A stretch of 64,000 bases of DNA from Rhyzopertha dominica (lineage: Eukaryota > Arthropoda > Insecta > Coleoptera > Bostrichidae), in assembly GCA_025024175.1 (NCBI GenBank), contig QCXZ01000041.1:32421786-32485785 (forward strand), written 5' to 3'. Made by a program: the position numbers and the translations under genes. Positions 1 through 30,875 of the stretch are shown here, one piece after another (the stretch's first letter is position 1; each line of letters starts with the position of its first letter). The notes beneath the pieces were generated by a model. That model did not search any database and had not been told where the DNA came from. It saw only the letters and a list, made by a program, of their open reading frames with translations.

Positions 1-2154
1 TAAACGTTATGACAATGTTTACAAGAGTTTCATTGTTGTATAAAAATTGTTTTATAAACGTTTGCCTGGCCATTATAAAGCTGTAAGTTGCTAGTTGTGT
101 GATAATTTAGATTCATTTGTTTTAATGCAATTTGAGAAAGAACTATTACAGAAGTGGACAGCAACATTATTATAAATAAATTACATTTAAGTAGCTCAGA
201 AATAAAGTGTTTGCTCTCTTAATTAAATTGTAGTATCGTAAAGGTTTATGTTTATAGCAATTTCATTTTTGTACTTCTTCTTTTCTTTTTCTTTCAATGA
301 AGGAATGTGGTAGTGAACAAAAATAATTAGTGTTTCAGTTTTGTTTTAATATAATAATTAATAAATATTAAAATTAAAAATAACTAAGATTTTTTCTTTT
401 TTTAATAACCTTGCACTCTAATGTTATTTACTATCCTGTGCCCTCCAATTGATTCCAGTATAGCCCNGGGCAGAATGATTAATTTGGAAAACATAAAAGA
501 TCCAGTACTTGCATTTGTGAAAAGGACTTAAGTCACAAGGACATTTTGGTCAAAAGAGGATAGGTGGCATCTTAGCTTACACTCTGATACAGTTATATGG
601 ATATCAAATGCTACTTTATATCTTTAAAACAACTGAACATAAAGGCTATCCATCACAGTAGCGTATCAAATTAAAATTTAATAAACAAGAAGAGCAGCAA
701 GTTAAATATTTTGCATATAAAAACCCTGCCAATGTGGTACTTATTGGGATTGATTATTTTAATTCTATTAGAAAAAAAGATAAATCACAAAGAAGCATTT
801 CTTTATTACCAAGCTTAACGTAATGAGAATATTTTGGATACTTAAAATTCTTATATAAAATTATTATTGCATCACATACAAATTTATGCACAAATTAATC
901 ACTATTCCAATTAGTGCCTACATTAATAAAGTAACAAACATTACAGCACTAACACAATTCCTACACTTAAAACAAATACTGTGGAGTTACATACAAGATT
1001 CATCATTTAGAGATCCATGCGCTGTACGCAAAATCTGTAACAACTACAACTTAAAGCAGTCTTAAAAGAAAATATATCAGTTTTATGTCTAAGGCCATTA
1101 GAAGTATCTTATAGAAAAACAACAGCTTCATTTATGGCACATAAGCAAAAGGAACGTACAAGATGTGAGATTTATAAAAATATTTCACTGTATATTACGT
1201 GTATTCACAATGAATATCAAAAACATGCTTTTTAACTTTTTCTGTACGATGATTTTCACACAAGCAAATTATGATGAATAAATGATAAAAATTTTCTTAG
1301 CAATTTATATAGAAGTACCTGTTCTGGAGTTCATGTAATTCACATCTAAAGTCTTTAAGGTTGGGATATTGGGCAGAGCAAATCTATCCAAGATAACTAT
1401 AAAAAAAACGCCTATTTTTACAAAGACAGCACCATTCAAAATCTAATGGATATATATATTTTTTTTTCAGAGCGAATAAATCTTTCGCCTTTTGATGGAT
1501 ATTTAGAAATAAATCAATGTTTATCTGAAAGACTCAACACATTTTTCAAAATAATATACGTAATGTAATTTGCGAGCTACAATTTCAGATTACTTTTATT
1601 AATTTCAGTTATTGCACTACTTAGTATGCGGATACACAATAGCTTATGTGAAACTGTCAATTCAAGTAGAGTATTTTCAAACATATCGGTGCAATAAATA
1701 TTAAGTGATTCTATGTTTCTAAAACTAAAACTTTCTCTTGTTATTTAAGATAGATTTTCTGCCTCTCTCCAGGATCCCCGCCTTAATACATTAAGTTGGA
1801 AAATTAAAATAAAATTGCTGCTAAAATAGCAGGCAAATTACATTCTTTTAGAAGTGATATTTTGTTTTCCAAACTTGGAAAAATATGCTAAAACAAGTCA
1901 ATTTTAACTTGAAGGGACCAAATTTTATCTTGGTTTCAAAATTATTTCTATATCCCTCTAGTGCCCATGGCTACCCATTCAACAGGAGGGGTTAAGTGAG
2001 ACATCATTATTTTGAAGCAACATTTGTTGTCTTTTTCTATTTGAACTTTTAGTTTTTTAGTTGTGGAATTTTTTTAAAGCTCTTTGAGACTTTTGCAATT
2101 GTAATCCAGAAATATCACGTTTACACTGTAAGAAAGTTTTTATTGTGGTATAGT
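1..2154. other. Non-coding AT-rich stretch
   Basis: No open frame of recognisable family, RNA gene or structured repeat was found here. The sequence is strongly AT-rich with many homopolymer runs, and has one N at 466. It lies downstream of the 3' end of the minus-strand zinc-finger gene. Confidence 0.5.
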
Positions 2155-2990
2155 CAGTGTTACCAGATGTCGGGATTTGTCTCTACTGGTAAGAATATTT
2201 CTCCAAGTAGGGAAGTAGGAAAGTATTTTTGAATTCGTCATGAAGGAATTTTGAGCTAAAGTGAGGACCTCCTCATGCTTTATAGACCAGTCCTTTGACA
2301 AAAATATTCTTCAAAGTCAAAGGTGCTTTTTGTATATTATTATTGGTAAAAAAAAAGTAATTTTAAGGGATAGGCCAAAAAAAGTAAATAAAGTGAAAAT
2401 CTATGATGATTTTAAAGATTTTGACAAACAGCTGTTAAACTTTAGTTATAGTATATTGAGCACAAAAAATTGCCTTACACAGGACTTACAAAATAAATAT
2501 ACATAATGTGTTAAATAAATATGAAAAAAAATTAAAAGTTGACTATAAATTTAGGACGATTTTTTGTTGAAAATGCTAAAATTAAAAATATATTGGGCAT
2601 AAATATTTTGCAAAATTATCCAGAAATATAAAAGCCAAAAAGAAAAAAGTAGAAAAACTTTCAGTTTCTAATTACTATAAAATTATAAATAGAAAGAAAA
2701 AATACAGACGCTCACAACTTTTTTATTACTAATCACGTAAGGAAATTAGTTAAGACATTTTTGTGTTCCATAGAGTCTGCTGATGATGTAGCAACCTCAT
2801 AATTTGAATCAATTGCTGCCTTTTTAATTTTGAAATTTGAACATTTCTTTACGGTGATATTCATAGGACTGAATGTTTGTATTTGTATAAGTATTGTAAT
2901 ATAAAAATAATAAAGTAGGGGAAACTGGCTTAGTAGAAATTTTTGCACTACCTAGTAAGGACACTGCTCTTAAATATTTTGGCAACACTG
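2155..2990. mobile_element. hAT-like element, non-autonomous or decayed (836 bp)
   Basis: The ends are inverted: the left begins CAGTGTTACCAGA and the right, read in reverse complement, begins CAGTGTTGCCAAA. They are flanked by an 8-bp near-duplication, GGTATAGT at 2147-2154 and GGTATAGA at 2991-2998. An 8-bp target duplication with CAGTG-type ends is typical of hAT transposons. Internal open frames (for example 2261-2506, plus strand) show no hAT dimerisation domain that I recognise, so this is probably a deletion derivative. Confidence 0.6.
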
Positions 2991-4643
2991 GGTATAGATG
3001 AACTAAGAAATGTAATCTTATTTTCATCTTTTACATACTTTCTACTTGTTTCGGTATATTGTCATTCAATAATTAGATTTAAATAACCCAGAACTTATAG
3101 TTCAGAGCTAAGAAGTGAACTAATTAAACACCATTATGAAAATAATACTATGCCAGAGTGGCCACTACACTCTTCAACCAAAAACATTTGGAACAGCATG
3201 CTAATCAGTATGTCACTAGTTTATTTGTGAAATTTAATGAAACGGGGCTCTCTTACAAACAAAGTAAAAAATTGTAGGTGGATATATCTTCGATACACCC
3301 ATAATTTTAATGTGAATATGACTGATACATTATAGAAAAACGTATGGCATCTTTTTTTTAATTTAAGATACATATTACATATACTTGTTGAATAATTTTG
3401 CCAGTTGCCCTATGTATCATTAAACATAATGATATCTGATCCTTTTAAAAAATGTTGCTCACAATTAATAAGATTTGCCTAATACCAGGTTAAAATATGC
3501 ATCAAAGACTAGACTTTTATCCACTGTTCACGAGTTTATTCATCTTTTGGCACTTGAAAAACAGTACAAATTGTTTCTTTAGTGCATTCTGGAATTTTGC
3601 ACTTTTTGAGCACAATTATTTAAAATTTACACTCATGTGCGCTTGAGAATTATGTATATAATTTTTACCTATTGGCACCGTTAGATGGCCATCAATGAAA
3701 GAATTATTTTCATATACTTTCTTATCCAATTATTATAGCACAGGCTGGGTGGGAAAACTTTTTGTCTAGTTACCTTACAGTATTAAAATCAACCATGAAA
3801 ACTTGATAAAAACCAATATGGCAAAATTCCACTACAAAATATAATTACTTTATTTTCTTTGCTTTCTAGTAAAATTTATCTTAATATTTAACATTAAATG
3901 CAATGTTTTCTTTACTAATCTCCACTCCACTCCTTTTAAGACAAGTTTTTATACTGGTGCTACTGTCCTACTTGACTAGCCTACATTCCGCAAGAGAGGT
4001 GTATACGACAGTCATTCAATTAAGAAATGAGACTAATTTCTGTAGCTCAAAAATGTTTAATGTAAATAATACAAAGCTTTGGCCACTTTTCAACATAGTA
4101 AAGCTCTTGCAATTTCTCGTGTTGATTGACTTTAATGTGCAGTAGACAAATTTTGTTCTTCTTTGGAGAAAAATGTTCCTAAAAACATTTGCGCTGTGCG
4201 GTTGTCAGATGCACTAATTTATTGCCAATTATACAACTTTGTTACGAAACATATTTTTGCATGAAATAATAATTAGATATTACTAGGTCACTACTATTCG
4301 TGATTTCAATTAGAAAGATATAATTCGCAAATAAATGCTCGTAAATCGACACCAACCATATACACTTACATAAATATGAATAATGCTCAAATAGCTTGAA
4401 TAACATGGCATAACCAGCTGTCCTACTGCATTGTAGTTTTTTTAGACAAGTGGCAATGGCCTCTGAACATAACAATTGAACAAATTGTTTTGGACCTAGA
4501 TTTTACTTGTTTGCTTTTTACAAAAACAAGCTGAGTACAATCTTTTCTGGGACTCAAGCCTGTTCATGTCTTTATTGGACTGAAAAGTATGGTTATGAAA
4601 CGTATACAACTGACAGTATTAAGGAAATAACGATTGTTTTAAT
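2991..4643. other. Non-coding stretch
   Basis: Only short frames of biased composition occur (for example 3903-4145 plus and 4242-4475 minus), with no recognisable domain. No repeat was identified. Confidence 0.4.
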
Positions 4644-5110
4644 TAGGCTTTTTAGAACACGTGACTTTCAGAGCGACTGCCAGGGGGCACATATCAAAAC
4701 GATGCAGCTTCTAGCGTGCTGTCATAGAAACCCCATTATTTAATGCCAACGTCAGTCACTAGAGCTGGGACATTCGATTCAATTCAAATCGTTCAATCAA
4801 TCGCGTAGATTCTGATCATTTGAAAGTGACAGCGGAGTATCCTGTCTCACCACAGCATATAAATATGCTGTTGTGCTGTGTTCTCGTCGTGTGCTGTCAT
4901 CAACCGTTAACCATGTATGATGCACGAACGACGTCGATTCACTAGCTGTGAGCCAAATCAAGGCATGAGTCATTCAATTTGAACGACTTGGTCATGAAGG
5001 ACCCAACTCTATCAGACACGCGTCTGTTTCCAGGGTTTCGCAGGCGCGTCCCACGCGTGCGCTTTTTGCCCCCTGGACGTCATATTGGATGACATAATCT
5101 TAAAAAGCCT
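4644..5110. mobile_element. Outer MITE with TAGGCTTTTTA ends, interrupted by an inner MITE
   Basis: The segment starts TAGGCTTTTTA at 4644 and ends with its complement, TAAAAAGCCTA, near 5110. A second pair of inverted motifs lies further in: CCAGGGGGC near 4680 on the left and GCCCCCTGG near 5068 on the right. The inverted arms are imperfect but co-linear, which indicates a non-autonomous DNA transposon. Its target duplication is unclear. It contains the separate element at 4760-5011. Confidence 0.5.
4760..5011. mobile_element. hAT-type MITE nested in the outer MITE (252 bp)
   Basis: The left end is TAGAGCTGGGACATTC; the right end in reverse complement is TAGAGTTGGGTCCTTC. The flanks are TCAGTCAC (4752-4759) and TCAGACAC (5012-5019), a 7-of-8 match to a hAT target duplication. 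A small hairpin with CAGCATA and TATGCTG arms lies inside near 4853-4870. No coding capacity is seen. Confidence 0.6.
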
Positions 5111-6245
5111 AATGTTTATTGTATATCACCTCCTTCCAAACGTCGAATAAAGATCATGGCACAATTTTGCTTAAAGTCAAAGGACTTATGAAAATATCTG
5201 CTATACCCATCAATTTTGTACACTTGTCCCATCATTCTAAAGTGTGTATGCCTCTGGCATAAAATTCCATAGATTATTCTCTAAGCCCCTTTTGCATGAG
5301 ATCTTAAACTTTTGATTAGATTGAAAATGTTTCCCATGTAGAGCCTCTTTAGAGGGTCATCACAAACAAGTCTAATGGGGCAAATTCACCACCCTAATAT
5401 TTTGAGTATAGCTTGAATGAAGCATAATTACACCTTCAATCAACACTCCACTACATTTCATCCAAACAGCATGCCTTCTTTTGTTTTCAAGCATATCGTT
5501 ATAATACTGACAGTTGATAGCTCATTAAATAAGTCCTTGTGAATCCCAAAATACAAATTTTGAATGACTCTTGTATGGTTGTATTACATTCTTTTGCGTT
5601 TTTATTATCAACATTGTTTTATTTAGGGCTTCGCTTTCAGTCAAAACTGAAATATATTAAAGGTTATAGATAAATAATTTAGTTCCAAAAAGTACTAAAT
5701 AACAATTTCTTATGTTTCCAAAGTACAATGAAAACTAGTTTATCTTTTCAATTCAAGACTGCTTGTGATATTTTGTTTTAGCCAAACTACCTTACAACTT
5801 GATTTTGTGAATAATATAAATATTAAATTAGCTGCATTACAAATGTGTTTAGCATGCGAGTTCTCGATATGGATAAAATTAAAATATGTTTTTATAATTT
5901 TATTTTTCTTAAATGGTCACAATTTGACAATATAACTATGAATTAAAAAAATTTACACCTTTTAAAAAACATTACTTTATGACAGAAATTGAAAATTTAA
6001 TGTAGAAATAGTAAAATTTGAGATAAAATTTTAAACATAAAAAGTGAACCACCTAAAATAAAACATTGGTGTCAAATTTGCAAGTGCATATAAGCAAAAC
6101 TGCATATAAATATGCGGCGTAAAACGAGGGATTCCTGTACTTCAAACAGGTACTGTTCTAGTTGATTTTACACCATCTTTATCCATTTTGTCTTGTACGT
6201 ACCTTTCACCTTCACAGATTCAGATATCTACTCTTAAATCGATAC
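5111..6245. other. 3' flank and probable 3' UTR of the first ZAD gene
   Basis: This is non-coding AT-rich DNA directly downstream (minus strand) of the stop codon at 6246-6248. Candidate AATAAA signals on the minus strand lie near 5900, which would give a 3' UTR of roughly 350 bases. That choice is an inference from a common hexamer in AT-rich DNA and is weak. Confidence 0.3.
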
Positions 6246-26245
<20,000 letters not shown>

Positions 26246-27656
26246 ACGGATAACCTTACTTTATTTTGGTGGTGTTTTGAGAGCGACGAACACCCTCTCC
26301 ATCAAAACACAAACAAAAGAATGTTGACAAGACGACATTGACAGGTACATTTCGAGTTGTCAGTGGAACTTGCGCAAGTACGTCGTATAGATGTCGCCAG
26401 CTATCTATGCAAATATTCAACCCACATAATTATCGTATCTATTTTTTTTATTATTTTAGATGCACTGCAAACCATAAAAAGATATGGCGAAAATTACCAG
26501 GAGAAAGTTTATATATATATGATTATTTGACGCTTAAAGAAATGCAGAAAATTATCTACAGTTTTCAGATTATCAGTTTTTTTTGCTGTCGGATGGCAAA
26601 CCACAAAAATAAAATATTGTATTGAAAATTTGAAATATTATTAAGAGATATATAAGTACTTAGCCAGTAAAGCATAATTAATAACGAACAAACACATGCG
26701 AAGTTTTTCTTTTCATTATCAGTAATGTGGCTAAAGACAGCAACGAATTCAGAAACGAAAAACAAAATATTACAGTAGACCAGACAAATATTGCATTTAA
26801 GGGACTAGCAGTAGAGTTACGCGACAGGTACAGCTATTTTTGATTAGGTACTGCGTATAAGCATGTTATGGTCACATTTCTATGCCTCGTATAAAAAACA
26901 ACCAGAAAAAAACACCCCACCCCAAAACAATTGGGTATTTGCCATGTATTTATATTTTATTAAATTGCATATTAATAGGTAGCATCTAATCCACAAAACA
27001 GCTGTGACAGCTTATAAATTCGAAAAATGGATCGTAAGATGTATTTTTAATATTAAAAATGTGAATATTTAAAGGGACCGCCAAAAGGCGAACATATTGG
27101 CCGTGACGTCAGGTGTCTTGCAAATGGCCGCTTGTTTAAATCAGGGGTCAGCGCGTCACGCGTCAGCCTCAGCCCGTCAATTTACAGTTTATTGTTTGCG
27201 TTCATTTTGTGACAAGCGAATTAAAATACGCCAAAAAAGTGAAATACTTAACAGTTATGACTTCTGAACGCGGCGGAGATGAGGAACGTAAAAGCAAAAG
27301 CAACAGCATAAGTGAACTTTTTATCAAATTAACGTAGGATTGATAATTTGATCACAGTGGGTTGTTGGAAACATACTATTTGCAAACATAAAAATGTAAG
27401 ACAAAATGTACCCTAAACTTGACATTTATTTTAGGGGTCAGAATAAATATAAATTGCAATTTATTTTCGGGGCTCTTGCGGCTCGTTTCCGGTCTGGCTA
27501 ACAGTCGAATATATGGTGAACAACGTCGTTCTTTATTATAACATTTCCCTCTATCAACTTAAAACGCATATAATTTTTCATATCCGCTTCAAGCTATAAC
27601 AAAATGGAAACTGAATGGTAAACACTTATAACCCCAAAAAGAATAATAAAACTTAC
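26246..27656. other. Upstream region of the first ZAD gene; locally GC-richer segment
   Basis: The start codon of the first ZAD gene is at 26243-26245, so the nearest few hundred bases probably hold its promoter; no TATA or initiator could be singled out. A segment at about 27061-27300 is clearly less AT-rich, with CpG-containing runs, and contains a 26-codon plus-strand frame (27257-27337) beginning MTSERGGDEERKSKSNS. I cannot assign that frame. Confidence 0.35.
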
Positions 27657-27853
27657 AGTAAGAATTAAGATGATCTTCACAACAGAAAAACAAAAACGGC
27701 GATTTCTGCATATCACGTCTAGGGGCCTTAAACAACTTTTTCATACGTTGATAATCTCGAGGAACGGTTACAAAAATTTTGTTAGCTGTACTGACTGAAA
27801 TACCTTTATAACCATGTACAAAACATTGGATAGAAGCGTTTTGGCGGTGACTC
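27657..27853 (-). pseudogene. THAP-domain exon, probably of transposon origin
   Basis: Minus-strand reading between a possible acceptor (TTAG before 27853) and a GTAAGT donor gives an open exon with IFVTVPRDYQRMKKLF, then APRRDMQKSPF and CCEDHLN. The VP.D...R..W/F....RRD....S...CCEDH pattern matches the second half of THAP zinc fingers (final C..H pair) in insect transposases. The N-terminal CxxC is not visible. It adjoins the decayed 3' end of the gypsy remnant. Confidence 0.5.
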
Positions 27854-27894
27854 CTAAGATTCGAATTTCAGACCTGAAATTCTCTACCTAAAAA

Positions 27895-28827
27895 TTTTTT
27901 TATTGTGTAAATTTTGATTCTATATTTTTATCGTGGAAATAGATACCATACATAGTTTTTGGATTTACTATTTCTGTAAGAAAGTTTTTAATATTTTGCA
28001 ATTCTTGACCTTTCCGAAGTGTTATTGCATAATGATGTTTTCTAAAGGGTCTCTTATATTGACATCGTATTGATCACCGGTTTTGATTTCTAATCTGTAC
28101 ATAAATTGGTTTAAAGGGTTTTCAGAAATTGATAACGTGAAGGTGGGATTTTCATCTGCGGTGTGTTTAGTGTCACCTGATTCACTAGGCGGCAGGTGTT
28201 TACCTTTCAGTGCGTTTTGTTGATTAAGAATTTCGTCGGCGTCTTCTGGTGATAACTCGTCATCTGTATCACATTGAGGTAAGGTAGAAATTAGGTCTAT
28301 TTCGTCATCTCCTAATTGTACATCCTTAGTGTTAATTTCGATTCTAGACAAAACATCTGCTACATAATTTGTAATTTATGTCTTATGATTTCATAATACT
28401 GTTCGTATGATTGATTATGAATTTGGTAACAAGTATTCAAGTCGTGAGCTAGCCATTCCTCTGATCGCGGATCACCAAACCTCTGTAATAGTTCTTCTTT
28501 AAATTCAGACCAGCGATTACAATTTGAAGAGATCAACACGTCCCTTGCTTCGCCTGTTAATTTAGACTTTACTTGTTCGAAAAGTAAACGATTAAAAATG
28601 CAATTTTCTTCTGGTTTTTGTAATAATTCTATATACATTTCAACTTGTTTTATAAAGTAAGCTAAATTTTTTGAGCCGCCGGAATATTCCGGTAGCATGT
28701 CCTTAGCCATATTCATTTCGACCTGACTTACATTTGCCATTGCTATATTAATAATATTTTCAATATCTTCAACGTCAGAACTATATGAATTAAATTCGTT
28801 ATTAAGTCTTTCCCTTATATTATTCAT
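27895..28827 (-). pseudogene. Internally deleted Ty3/gypsy element: gag fused to the RNase H end
   Basis: 28360-28827 encodes a 155-residue gag with the mdg1/412-like pattern PEYSGGSKNLAYFI...F..VKSKLTGEARDVL...WSEFKEELLQRFGDPRSEE. Near 28365 the frame changes, and the next readable segment is NYVADVLSRIEIN, the VADALSR box that ends gypsy RNase H. Thus the rest of gag, protease and RT have been deleted at one junction. Post-RNase H sequence (28022-28351, then with a frameshift to about 27895) ends in NPKTMYGIYFHD. The element is not functional. Gag is the capsid-like protein of the retrotransposon particle. Confidence 0.7.
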
Positions 28828-29098
28828 AAAAAATTTTTAAGAATTACAACATGCATACAATACAGGAAATTAAAACAAGGAAAGACTCACAGGAAAGTTG
28901 CGATGTGCAGCATCCTAGGCGAGAATCTTTCGGGGATGGTGTCCAAGCAGCTTTCGACGGCGTCGTCAGCGGTTGACGTGGAGCCCTGGGAAACTGCTTG
29001 CTCGGGGTCCGGGATACCTAATTAACTCTTAATAGAGACCGGTGAATTCACGTTTCGCGAACTTAGGTCACCGTTTGAGTATCCTGTTCGCAGCGCCA
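28828..29098 (-). other. Leader and primer-binding-site-like sequence of the gypsy element
   Basis: On the minus strand the LTR end is followed at 29098 by TGGCGCTGCGAACAGGATAC, which has the TGGCGC start typical of LTR-retrotransposon primer-binding sites. About 250 bases of untranslated leader then lead to the gag start at 28827. The cognate tRNA cannot be fixed by eye. Confidence 0.5.
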
Positions 29099-29346
29099 AT
29101 TAAATACGATGAACACGGAATTGTTTTTAAAAAAATTTTTTTAGACAAAACAAAATTACAATACAACTACGAGCTCTCTAGTATGAGTAAATATAAATTA
29201 CAGTGACACGATGTTGTACAATTCTGTTATACTAACGGTGTTTCGATAAATGTTCGTTTCATTTGCGATTTTTTTTCCTATATCGACTGACAAAAACCTA
29301 AAAGATTTTTTTCTATTCCTAATCAAGATATCAATTGTCCTTAACA
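29099..29346 (-). repeat. LTR shared by, or lying between, the gypsy and BEL remains
   Basis: On the minus strand a purine-rich tract (GGTGGGAGGAGGA) precedes TGTTAAGGAC at 29346, a typical LTR start; the LTR ends before the TGGCGC motif at 29098, giving about 248 bp. It has a polypurine tract on its BEL side and a primer-binding-like site on its gypsy side, so ownership is ambiguous. Positions 29196-29268 are the part that recurs in every satellite unit. Confidence 0.6.
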
Positions 29347-30875
29347 TCCTCCTCCCACCTGAGGTAACTTGAACTGAATCTGAAGAATCATCAGTCAAAT
29401 AGTTCGGGGGCATAGAGTTAATGAATGATTCAGTCACAAACAATCGTCATGAGCTCTTCATAAGACAAGCAGGCACGGCGTAATATCTTCCGAAGGAGCT
29501 GTTTCATAACACCTATAAGCCTTTCCCAGAATCCACCCCACCAAGGAGATGCTGGAGGTGTGAAACGCCACGATATTTGTTGGGCAGTGCCAAAATCAAC
29601 TATTTCTGCTAATTTAATTTGCTAAATGCATTTTCTCTCCCCACAAAATTGGTACCAATATCACTAAATATCATTGTAGGTCTACCGCTTCCAGAAATAA
29701 ATCTTTTCAACCGTTTGGTAGTATATCTTCTGCAAATAGCACATTTATTTATAACAGTTCTCACTTCTCTCCTTCCCCCGATTATACAATACTTCTCTCG
29801 CAACAGGCTCATCAATGCTTGTGTCCCTGCACATGCATATCAAAAATTAATTTAGAAACTACAGTATTCTTGGACGGTAACAAGATTTCGGATTCATCAT
29901 AATTCAAAATTGGTGTAGTAGGCCACTCTTGAGGTTCATCGTATAAACCACTGTTGACCCTCCCACCATTTCATTTCAATTAACTGCTTAATTGAACATC
30001 CTCTGGATGGTAGATCAGCAGGATTTGAATGACCTGGAACATGTCGCCACCATTCCACTGGTATCAAAGTTTTAATTTCGTTGACTCGATTCTTAATAAA
30101 TGACCATTTTTCGGGTTTTCTAATCCATAAAATAACCGTGGAAGAATCAGTCCAGAAATTGCATTCAATCGGTCGTTCAAAGTTCATTTTCACGTAGCCT
30201 TGCTCCAATGATAGTAGCCATTAGTTCTAGTCTTGGAATTGTCAAGGGTTTTAAAGATGCAACTCGTGTTCTAGCAGCCAACAAATGGACGAACACCTCT
30301 CCATTCCATCTTATCCGTAAATAAACTGCTGCTGCGTATGCATCTTTGCTTGCATCACAGAACACATGTAAACTGCATTTGATCAGTTTCTCCTTGAATC
30401 CACCTCTCTTTGGCCCACAGTACAAATTATTTTTTTCACAGGATCATCCCATACTAAGTTCTGCTTCCAAGTCCTCGGTAACATCAGCTTTGGGTACAGT
30501 CGCTGGACTTGTGAAACTTATTGGGTCAAGAATTCTTTGTGCGTATGACAAGACTTGACTTTTTGTTACCACTTCGTGTTGAAAATCTGTAATATTATCA
30601 CTGATCGATAAAACATCATTAAGTGGATTCCATCGCAGACCAAGTGTCTGGCTAGGCGCGTATTGATGTGTGTAGAATAAGGAGATATGAAGCTGCATTG
30701 ACCAAAGTCGATTTAACTGGCGAACGTAAGTTTCAAGGAGGATAGCAACTGCCTTGTCTTGCGGAGAATCTATATGCAAACTGATTGTGTTAGAGCCTCC
30801 ATGTATAAACGTATTAATTACAGTGACAAGATGTACAGTTCTGTTAGACTGTGTTTCGATAAATTTTCGTTTCAT
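29347..30875 (-). pseudogene. BEL/Pao retrotransposon pol remnant
   Basis: Minus-strand order is correct for BEL/Pao pol: an RT segment ending SQTLGLRWNPLNDVLSI and RILDPISFTSPATVPKAD (30444-30660); RNase H with HVFCDASKDAYAAAVYLR (30350) and FWTDSSTVILWIRKPEKW...HVPGHSNPADLPSRGC (30150-29990); an integrase zinc-binding part CAICRRY near 29740 and core SGRPTMIFSDIGTNF near 29660; then FTPPASPWWGGFWERLIGVM near 29560 and a decayed SFINS-PP-YLTDD near 29420. Several frame changes occur. The 5' side is truncated within RT: upstream of 30800 the frame runs into LTR-like DNA and the satellite. Confidence 0.75.

Noticed and set aside
2261..2506. 81-codon frame as a gene
   Set aside because: It lies inside the hAT-like element, has lysine-rich low-complexity composition and no recognisable domain.
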